Below are positions 58,582-64,000 of a stretch of DNA of 64,000 nucleotides, piece by piece. Position 1 is the stretch's first letter. Every line of letters starts with the position of its first letter. The position numbers and the translations under genes are program-made. The DNA comes from Sphingobacterium haloxyli (GTDB lineage Bacteria > Bacteroidota > Bacteroidia > Sphingobacteriales > Sphingobacteriaceae): the NCBI RefSeq assembly GCF_002980525.1, contig NZ_PVBQ01000003.1, forward strand, positions 186,001 through 250,000. Direction: 5' to 3'. The notes below the pieces were generated by a model, which ran no database searches, was not told the DNA's origin, and saw nothing but the letters and a program-made list of their open reading frames with translations.

Positions 58582-59625
58582 ATGAAGAAAGTACCACCAA
58601 TATCCGCTAAGGAGAAGGCGGAGCCGTCTCCCAATCGCTACCGCGATTTCTGGCCGATAATGTTCGCTAGTGTGGTATTTAGTGGAATTTTATGTAATTA
58701 CGGATACAGGGGAGGTATTCTAGAATCGGCGACGCATCGCGAATTCTTAGATATTTGGTTGCGGTATTTTCTGGCTTGCTCCGTTGTGTTGTTTGCTATC
58801 TCCATAGTTACTAAACGCTTAGATGAAAAATGGCCATGGGATATTAACTTTTATCAACGAGCGGTATGGCAGGTTTTCTGCTGTTTGTTTTTACCGTCTA
58901 TGACCATATTGGGTGTTTTTGTCCTGTTTTCTTTTATCCTTCCGCTTTCATTACGCGAATCCACATTCTTGCATATTGATATATACATTGTCGTCTTGCT
59001 GTTGTTTGCTGTAAATACCTGTTACATAATCGCTTTTTATATGAAGGAAGCGGATTTACTCCGTGAACAATTGCGTTCGGAAAGAAGTGCTTGGGAGGAA
59101 GACGGTGAACGCAAGAATGCGGCGTTTGGCCAAATAGCTGCTGAAGATAAAAAGAAAATTCAAAGTTTGAAAGAAGATCTTGTGGTGTTACAAACAAAAT
59201 TTGATACCTATAAAGATGCTATGACGGTGAAAGCTTCAGCTGATACAGCTGCTGAAGAGGACAAGGTATACTTACACAAGCTTGGTGCTACCACGAGACG
59301 GATCCGACACCGCGAGATAGCACTTTTCTTTATGCGAGATGGAGTACCTTGGTTTGGACTGAAAAATGGAGAGGAATACATTGCAACGGAAAAGACCTTG
59401 ACGGAAGTACATAAAGCGGTCGGGGATCGTTTTTTCGTTGTACGGCGGTCTTTTCTGATAAATGATAGCGCTATTGAACGTTGCGTAAGGAGAAAAGATA
59501 AGAGGCTCGTGCTGTATTTGCGCGATAAAAATAACACAGAGATTTTTGGACCGGTAGAACCGGATGAAAACTTGGAAAAGCGCATTTTAAATGTTGTTGA
59601 CATTGTGGCTGAAAGAAAAACTTAA
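58582..59625 (+). CDS. Membrane-anchored LytTR transcriptional regulator
   Basis: Four hydrophobic helices (about residues 25-155; e.g. FLACSVVLFAISIVTKRL, IYIVVLLLFAVNTCYIIAFY) are followed by a coiled coil (MKEADLLREQLRSERSAWEE) and a C-terminal LytTR DNA-binding domain with IRHREIALFFMRDGVPWFGL, VGDRFFVVRRSFLINDSAIE. The 347-residue layout of membrane helices plus LytTR is common in Bacteroidota and has no receiver domain. It could sense envelope signals. It lies divergent from the membrane/RteC-AbiH operon. Confidence 0.85.
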   Translation: MKKVPPISAKEKAEPSPNRYRDFWPIMFASVVFSGILCNYGYRGGILESATHREFLDIWLRYFLACSVVLFAISIVTKRLDEKWPWDINFYQRAVWQVFCCLFLPSMTILGVFVLFSFILPLSLRESTFLHIDIYIVVLLLFAVNTCYIIAFYMKEADLLREQLRSERSAWEEDGERKNAAFGQIAAEDKKKIQSLKEDLVVLQTKFDTYKDAMTVKASADTAAEEDKVYLHKLGATTRRIRHREIALFFMRDGVPWFGLKNGEEYIATEKTLTEVHKAVGDRFFVVRRSFLINDSAIERCVRRKDKRLVLYLRDKNNTEIFGPVEPDENLEKRILNVVDIVAERKT

Positions 59626-59645
59626 TAAAGTATTTTAAGATGTAG

Positions 59646-59654
59646 AAAGGAGGT
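59646..59654 (+). promoter_or_regulatory. Strong Shine-Dalgarno sequence AAAGGAGGT
   Basis: A near-perfect Shine-Dalgarno sequence lies 5 bases before the ATG at 59659. Bacteroidota genes rarely carry such sites, and I saw no other in this window. It fixes the start of the small basic protein and suggests special translational control or foreign origin. Confidence 0.7.
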
Positions 59655-59658
59655 TATC

Positions 59659-59982
59659 ATGAAACGTAAGAAACGAGGATCCATGACAGATAAGTTGATG
59701 GCACAGGTTGAAATTAATCAGATTGAGAGAACGAAATGCCGGGGCAGTGGAAAGGTGAGTTTCAGAAGCTACGCCGAAGCGAAATTTTTTATGTACTGGA
59801 TGAAATGGCGTTACAGCAGGAGGTCGAAATCAAGGAAGAGCTTTCGGTTGGACAAGCCGAAGGTGCGCTACATTTATGCCTGCGAACTTTGTGATGGATA
59901 TCATTTGACGAAGATTCATCCCGCTGAGCACGAAAAGAATAGGAAAAAGTGGGAAGCGAAATATTTTAATATGGCGTACTGA
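59659..59982 (+). CDS. Small basic zinc-ribbon-like protein
   Basis: The 107-residue protein is strongly basic (MKWRYSRRSKSRKSFRLDKP) with a C-terminal YACELCDGYHLTKIHPAEHE, a CxxC followed by two His, typical of small zinc-binding proteins that occur in Bacteroidota mobile elements. The helix SYAEAKFFMYWMKWRYS precedes it. It probably binds nucleic acid. The AAAGGAGGT ribosome site is unusual here. It follows the LytTR gene by 33 bases. Confidence 0.7.
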   Translation: MKRKKRGSMTDKLMAQVEINQIERTKCRGSGKVSFRSYAEAKFFMYWMKWRYSRRSKSRKSFRLDKPKVRYIYACELCDGYHLTKIHPAEHEKNRKKWEAKYFNMAY

Positions 59983-60024
59983 GTCAAGTTTGATTTACTT
60001 ACCCAGCACGCCGATAAAAGGGTG

Positions 60025-60462
60025 TTATTTCACCGTCCGCTTGGTGCTTATCGCAATCCTATTCCACGCATTTATCGTGGCAACGGCCATGATGATCTGC
60101 GCAATGTAATGCTCGTCAAAAAGCTTCGCAGCATGCGCATAGGTAGCATCTGTTAACCCGTGTTGATTAATTAGGGTTACTTCTTCGGTGATGGCCAAAA
60201 CCACTTTTTCTTCTTCGGTAAATAATTCGGTCTCTCTCCAGGCGTTGAGCAAGAAAATACGTTGCGCCGTTTCACCCTGCTTTAAGGCGTCCTTCGTATG
60301 CATATCGATGCAAAAAGCACAGCCGTTGATCTGGGAGGCTCGTATCTTGATAAGCTCTAAATGTGTCTTCGACAGTTGCGCGTTTTGTAGGTAGTTTTCT
60401 AAAGCAAACATCGCTTTGAAGCCATCGGGCTCCGTCTGTTGCATATCGAATCTGTTTTCCAT
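60025..60462 (-). CDS. Carboxymuconolactone decarboxylase / AhpD-like protein
   Basis: The AhpD-type motif is LIKIRASQINGCAFCIDMH, with the CxxC pair and a His three residues after it, within the carboxymuconolactone decarboxylase fold (VLAITEEVTLINQHGLTDAT). The length is 145 residues. It is a likely alkylhydroperoxidase-type antioxidant enzyme. Confidence 0.9.
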   Translation of the reverse strand: MENRFDMQQTEPDGFKAMFALENYLQNAQLSKTHLELIKIRASQINGCAFCIDMHTKDALKQGETAQRIFLLNAWRETELFTEEEKVVLAITEEVTLINQHGLTDATYAHAAKLFDEHYIAQIIMAVATINAWNRIAISTKRTVK

Positions 60463-60507
60463 GTGGTGTTACCTTGTAAGTTTATACTTTAATGATGCTG
60501 CACTAAA

Positions 60508-61125
60508 TTAATCAAATTTTTCCTTTAGCTCATCTAGAACGCTTTTGATCTGTGTTAAATATTTTCCGTAGAAAATTTTGGTCCAGATGGGGACGGCTGT
60601 TATAAATAGTGCTGACACGACGAGTGTCACTATAATCCCGGTTGGTTTAAGGTACGCTGCTATCGTAACCATATCTGTTCCTTGTTCGATCCAGCGGCTA
60701 CAGATTATCAATCCTACAACCATGAGCACGTAGGGCAGCAGCAAAAAGCTGAAAGCGTGATACCGCGCGATATTTAAGCGGAAATTGTAATAGATGTCGT
60801 TCAGGCTGTCTTTGGTTTCGGCAGTATAGTGGATAAGTTCCTGATAGAATTTTCTGAACAGGTTCAGATAGTATATCGATACGATAATCAGCATGCCGTA
60901 CATCGCGTAATATAGGGCATGCAAATCGGGGTGTATATTTAGAAATTGCGGGGCGAAGCATAAAGCGATAATGGATACGAGCTGCATATACCATTCGTTT
61001 CGCATATTCCGTTTGAGTTTATCGAGTGGGTGCTGTGCCCGTCTAAGCTTTTCTAGTGTGTCGGGGATATTTACATCGTTCGTATTAGCATTATCCCATG
61101 CAGATTTTATTTTATCAAAGTTCAT
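60508..61125 (-). CDS. Membrane protein linked to the ECF sigma factor
   Basis: The 205-residue protein has four hydrophobic helices in two pairs (MQLVSIIALCFAPQFLNIHP, YYAMYGMLIIVSIYYLNLF, FSFLLLPYVLMVVGLIICSR, GIIVTLVVSALFITAVPIW). The cytoplasmic N terminus (FDKIKSAWDNANTNDVNIPD, then RRAQHPLDKLKRNMRNEW) could bind the sigma factor. It overlaps the sigma gene by 11 bases, so it is probably its membrane anti-sigma factor, without a recognised anti-sigma domain. Confidence 0.7.
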   Translation of the reverse strand: MNFDKIKSAWDNANTNDVNIPDTLEKLRRAQHPLDKLKRNMRNEWYMQLVSIIALCFAPQFLNIHPDLHALYYAMYGMLIIVSIYYLNLFRKFYQELIHYTAETKDSLNDIYYNFRLNIARYHAFSFLLLPYVLMVVGLIICSRWIEQGTDMVTIAAYLKPTGIIVTLVVSALFITAVPIWTKIFYGKYLTQIKSVLDELKEKFD

Positions 61126-61618
61126 CGTTGTATTTTTTTGTAATGGTTTGTAATTTTTCTTTTGTTCTGTTCAGCTTTACGCGGGCGTTCCCTTCGGTGA
61201 TACCTAGCTGTAGGCCGATTTCTCGGTGTGAAAGCCCCTCCATAAAGTAAAGGATAATGGCTTTTTCTACCGGGCTTAAGTGTTGTACGGCGCGGTAAAA
61301 CAATTCGAGCTGCTCGTCCGCTTTTGGGTCGTACGGTTCACTTTCGGGTTCGGCTACCGTATCAATGGCGATTGTATTACCGTGCCGTTTTTCCTTCTTG
61401 AAATATGATATTGCTGTATTGACGGCAACGCGGTACATCCAGGAGGAAAACGCACTTTGGCCTTGAAACTTATCGTAGGATTTCCAAAGTTGGATGATAA
61501 TTTCTTGGTGAAGATCTTTCCGATCTTCTATGTCATCCACGTATATCCTGCCAACCTTGTGTAGAATGCCTTTGTGTGCTTCTATCTGTGTTAAAAATGC
61601 GCGTTCTTTTGGTTCCAC
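61115..61618 (-). CDS. RNA polymerase ECF sigma factor
   Basis: Region 2 is seen in IYVDDIEDRKDLHQEIIIQL, WKSYDKFQGQSAFSSWMYRV and AVNTAISYFKKEKRH; region 4 in LSPVEKAIILYFMEGLSHRE and IGLQLGITEGNARVKLNRTK. At 167 residues it has the usual ECF size. It starts the operon with the membrane partner that follows. Such pairs respond to envelope stress in Bacteroidota. Confidence 0.92.
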   Translation of the reverse strand: MEPKERAFLTQIEAHKGILHKVGRIYVDDIEDRKDLHQEIIIQLWKSYDKFQGQSAFSSWMYRVAVNTAISYFKKEKRHGNTIAIDTVAEPESEPYDPKADEQLELFYRAVQHLSPVEKAIILYFMEGLSHREIGLQLGITEGNARVKLNRTKEKLQTITKKYNDEL

Positions 61619-62097
61619 TTGTATTCGTTTTAGCTAACGTGTGCTTCAGGGTAGCGCCGTTGGCTGCTAAAAATAATTCCGAATACGTTTGCTGTTGTTT
61701 CGGCCTTTTGCGAAAGTTGCTGTCGTCGTTTGTTCTTTGTCTTCATCTGTTTTTAATTGAATGTGTTTCTAACTATTTGAACAGTAAGTATCAGTTCAAT
61801 CGCTTTTGTTACACAAAAAAAAGAAAAAGAAGCGCAAAAGTGGGTAACCGGTTCACGATTAGGTGTTATACATCTGTATCAGTTGGTTTTGAAGTTCCGT
61901 AGGTGTTTCGCGTCTTTCGCACCATAAATTGCTCCTCCAGCGACCGCGACTGTTGCGCCTGCAGCACCAACGTCTTTGATGCTATTTAAATTAACACCGC
62001 CTGCTACCGAAAAGGGTATGGAGGTGCCTTAGCTCCTTCGTTATACAAACAGGACTATATGTTATAGATTTGATCCTTGTTTAGACGGTGGATGTGT
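61619..62097. other. Intergenic interval with a gene remnant
   Basis: Apart from the remnant at 61879-62028 no gene is seen. An A-run AAAAAAAAGAAAAAGAAG lies near 61816. Confidence 0.35.
61879..62028 (-). pseudogene. C-terminal remnant of a hexulose-phosphate synthase / OMP decarboxylase-like enzyme
   Basis: The reverse strand reads GTSIPFSVAGGVNLNSIKDV and GAAGATVAVAGGAIYGAKDA before a divergent end and TGA. VAGGxNLxxI and VVGGAIxxAxD are the phosphate-binding loops at the end of the HPS/KGPDC/OMPDC barrel. An in-frame stop at 62029-62031 cuts it from any upstream part, so only about 49 codons remain. Confidence 0.62.
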
Positions 62098-62919
62098 CTA
62101 TTGGTACAGTTCTAGAGAATCCTCACACACAGTATGGAAAATAGTGGATTTCGCAAAATGCGTGGGTGTTGAGGGTTCGTTACTGTTTTTTTGCCGAAGT
62201 ACTTTATCGTACTGAAGTTGTGTTTCAACATCAATGTAGGAGTTTTCCCGATAGGTCGTCGCCTGTTCGTGTTGCGCTTTAAATTGCAAGATCTCTTCCC
62301 ACTCCTTATCTTCTTCTTGCTTTAGGTATCCATTGTCACCCCCATAGTTAGAGAGCTTGAGCACGTTGTCTTCGAGTCGGCCTACAAAATCATGTTGTTC
62401 GTCGCTTATCTTATTATAAACCAATACAAAATCATTGTATGCGGCTGTATTTGCGAAATGAAATGTTTTGAATGTGGACGAGCCTTCGGCCTGATCCCTT
62501 AGGGTAATATGTTCTACAAGCTGCGTTCGGTTGGTGATATAGGGGTAGGTAAAGCAATTCGCGTCTACATTGAAAACTCTATGGATAGAATCCTGATCGA
62601 ACTGGGCAAATGTTGCGCCTTCTTCAAATCCGATAAATTGCCAGCGAGACTGCTCTCCTTCAATTTGTGGATTGCGGTGGCCGTATACTTCAAATAAATC
62701 CCGTCTGGCTGGATAAAATAGGATCTTGTCGCCATTTTTGGTGTACCGACCAAATACGGCAGTAGCATATCCGTAAAGCAGAAATTGTCCATCGTCGAAT
62801 AGGCACACCCCCTCATAATGGCCATATCGGCCTATATATTGTTTTTCGTTAGTCTGCCCTTGTGCAACGCCAATGTGCATGGTGAGGTAGTAGAGTAATA
62901 TTAAACCGACTTGTTTCAT
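62098..62919 (-). CDS. Secreted protein of unknown function
   Basis: The 273-residue protein starts with a signal peptide (VGLILLYYLTMHIGVAQG). The mature part reads IGRYGHYEGVCLFDDGQFLL, YGYATAVFGRYTKNGDKILF, then mainly charged beta-rich sequence with few hydrophobic stretches. The FDDGQFLLYGYAT segment recalls small lipid-binding or copper-resistance-like exported beta domains, but I do not recognise a family. Confidence 0.62.
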   Translation of the reverse strand: MKQVGLILLYYLTMHIGVAQGQTNEKQYIGRYGHYEGVCLFDDGQFLLYGYATAVFGRYTKNGDKILFYPARRDLFEVYGHRNPQIEGEQSRWQFIGFEEGATFAQFDQDSIHRVFNVDANCFTYPYITNRTQLVEHITLRDQAEGSSTFKTFHFANTAAYNDFVLVYNKISDEQHDFVGRLEDNVLKLSNYGGDNGYLKQEEDKEWEEILQFKAQHEQATTYRENSYIDVETQLQYDKVLRQKNSNEPSTPTHFAKSTIFHTVCEDSLELYQ

Positions 62920-62944
62920 GAGCGATAAATATAAGACTTTCTGA

Positions 62945-63307
62945 TTATAGCGGTTTTCCGACGATCACTTTTCGATGCTCGACGCCCCAGTCGGTAAGGT
63001 TGTTGATGATGGTTCTAAGCGTTAGACCATGGTCTGTGAGTTGATACTCAACGGTTATAGGTTGTGTTTCTAAAACGGTTCGTTTGATCAATTGATTGAT
63101 TTCTAGCTCCTTTAACTCCTTGCTCAACATTCTGTTGGATATGCCATCAATATCATTCAAAATATCGGAAAAACGCCTCTTGTTGTAGTAGCAGATGGAT
63201 GAGATAATAGGGATTTTCCATTTTCCACTCAACACATCCATAGAATCTTGAACGGCGCGCATTTCTCTTTTATGCTCCTGCCCGAAATTAGTTTTATTAC
63301 ACTCCAT
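62945..63307 (-). CDS. HxlR family winged-helix regulator
   Basis: The typical HxlR pattern is seen: VLSGKWKIPIISSICYYNKR, RFSDILNDIDGISNRMLSKE, LKELEINQLIKRTVLETQPI and EYQLTDHGLTLRTIINNLTD. At 120 residues it is complete. It is divergent from an SDR gene (63412 onward), with several GTTAC repeats between them. HxlR-type proteins often sense reactive electrophiles or aldehydes and control the divergent gene. Confidence 0.92.
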   Translation of the reverse strand: MECNKTNFGQEHKREMRAVQDSMDVLSGKWKIPIISSICYYNKRRFSDILNDIDGISNRMLSKELKELEINQLIKRTVLETQPITVEYQLTDHGLTLRTIINNLTDWGVEHRKVIVGKPL

Positions 63308-63308
63308 T

Positions 63309-63384
63309 GTTACCTTGTTACACCGATGTTACTATTACTTTTGGATACAAAGTTACTTAAAATAACCGCGATAACATACCTTTG
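63309..63384. promoter_or_regulatory. Divergent promoter with GTTAC repeats
   Basis: GTTAC occurs at 63309, 63317, 63328 and 63352. -7 boxes are TAACTTTG on the reverse strand (63355-63348) for the HxlR gene and TACCTTTG (63377-63384) for the SDR gene. The repeats overlap the HxlR promoter and are possible binding sites of HxlR. Confidence 0.5.
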
Positions 63385-63411
63385 TCTCATGTTAAACATA
63401 AAATAATTAAA

Positions 63412-64000
63412 ATGGATTTCACAAACAAAAATGTAGTCATTACGGGTGGCACCACTGGAATAGGGTTTGCTACGGCAAAAGCTTTTATAAACGCAGGCGC
63501 TAACGTGCTCATAACCGGTAGAAATGCGGATAATCTGCAAAAGGCAGCAGCAGGAATTAATAGTCCGAGATTGAAAACGGTTGTTGCGGATACGTCAAAT
63601 CTCACGGATATTTCGGTTTTAGAGCAGGCAGTTGTTGAACATGGAAGTAAGTTGGATGTTCTTTTTCTCAATGCTGGAATTGCTTCGTTTGCACCGATTG
63701 AACATACGACAGAAGCTGACTTTGATCGACAATTTAATACGAACGTGAAAGGATCGTTCTTTACACTACAAAAACTGATTCCGCATTTGGCAGATGGGGC
63801 ATCGGTGTTATTTACTTCGTCCACGGTAGCGACAGCTTCGGGTGTAAATACGAGTGTGTATTCGGCAACCAAAGGTGCGGTAAACAAAGTTGCCCAGATC
63901 GCAGCAAACGAATTGGCGCCAAGAAAAATAAGAGTTAACATCGTAAGTCCCGGACCTACGCAAACCGAAGGTCTTGACGGAGTCGCATCGGCCGAGGCCA
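63412..64000 (+). CDS. Short-chain dehydrogenase/reductase, C-terminal end outside the window
   Basis: The frame begins MDFTNKNVVITGGTTGIGFA, the classical SDR cofactor motif TGGxxGIG, followed by VLITGRNADNLQKAA, VLFLNAGIA (NAG), FTSSTVATASGVNTSVYSAT plus K (catalytic Ser, Tyr, Lys), and VNIVSPGPTQTE. It is open to the right edge (about 196 codons visible of a typical 240-250). It is likely controlled by the divergent HxlR regulator and may act on a small aldehyde or ketone. Confidence 0.92.
   Translation, partial: MDFTNKNVVITGGTTGIGFATAKAFINAGANVLITGRNADNLQKAAAGINSPRLKTVVADTSNLTDISVLEQAVVEHGSKLDVLFLNAGIASFAPIEHTTEADFDRQFNTNVKGSFFTLQKLIPHLADGASVLFTSSTVATASGVNTSVYSATKGAVNKVAQIAANELAPRKIRVNIVSPGPTQTEGLDGVASAEA

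Overview
The window looks like chromosomal DNA of a pigmented member of the Bacteroidota, most likely Sphingobacteriaceae (Sphingobacterium-like). The reasons are: many promoters with the Bacteroidota -7 box TAnnTTTG and almost no Shine-Dalgarno sequences; a flavobacterial-type zeaxanthin operon (crtI-crtB-crtZ-crtYcd); ORF6N, RteC and TlpA/DUF4369 families typical of the phylum; and moderate GC. No rRNA, tRNA, CRISPR array or intact insertion sequence was seen. The genus is an inference.

Layout. 1-16 kb holds small single-gene functions, each next to its own regulator (AraC, Crp/Fnr, WYL): a quinone-oxidoreductase start, ridA, a macrolide phosphotransferase-like gene, a lincosamide nucleotidyltransferase-like gene, VOC, SDR, aldo/keto reductase and NmrA-like proteins, methyltransferase, DHFR-like protein and SelO. 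17-26.6 kb is a carotenoid/photolyase/idi operon under a MarR-type regulator, flanked by two nearly identical copies of an ABC-F gene in direct orientation. 26.6-32 kb holds an SDR/AraC pair and a 5-oxoprolinase operon (pxpB-pxpC-pxpA) with an NRAMP-fold transporter. 32-39 kb is a scarred region: an AbiE toxin-antitoxin locus whose toxin is internally deleted, several ORF6N remnants around one intact ORF6N gene, repeats, a TlpA-like thioredoxin and a MenG/UbiE-like methyltransferase. 39-48 kb carries stress and detoxification genes (SDR, SnoaL-like, Crp/Fnr, two secreted alpha/beta hydrolases, ohrR-ohr, nitroreductase), a decapitated 3-hydroxyacyl-CoA dehydrogenase and lipoproteins. 48.8-60 kb is a likely defence/mobile island: an unassigned reverse transcriptase with a membrane partner, a two-gene unit with an AlbA_2/ATPase-like protein, an RteC-AbiH fusion with a membrane protein, a membrane-anchored LytTR regulator and a small zinc-ribbon protein. 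60-64 kb returns to ordinary genes (AhpD-like, ECF sigma with membrane partner, HxlR and a divergent SDR running off the end).

Most notable signals. (1) A palindrome family with the core GTnnCA-N3-TGnnAY lies inside the ORF6N gene and its remnants, always at the same codon region, and similar free-standing palindromes sit between genes (9150-9184 and 42104-42128); ORF6N remnants break at or near this palindrome. (2) A reverse transcriptase plus membrane protein, a 417-aa protein plus AlbA_2 protein, and an RteC-AbiH fusion form a compact candidate defence island. (3) Two WYL-type promoters share the operator TGACA-N6-TGTC at exactly the same distance from the -7 box. (4) Both Crp/Fnr genes have a TGTGA-N6-TCACA-type palindrome next to them, about 30 bp upstream of a -7 box. 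(5) The crt operon lies between 1.7-kb direct repeats and could be lost or amplified by homologous recombination.
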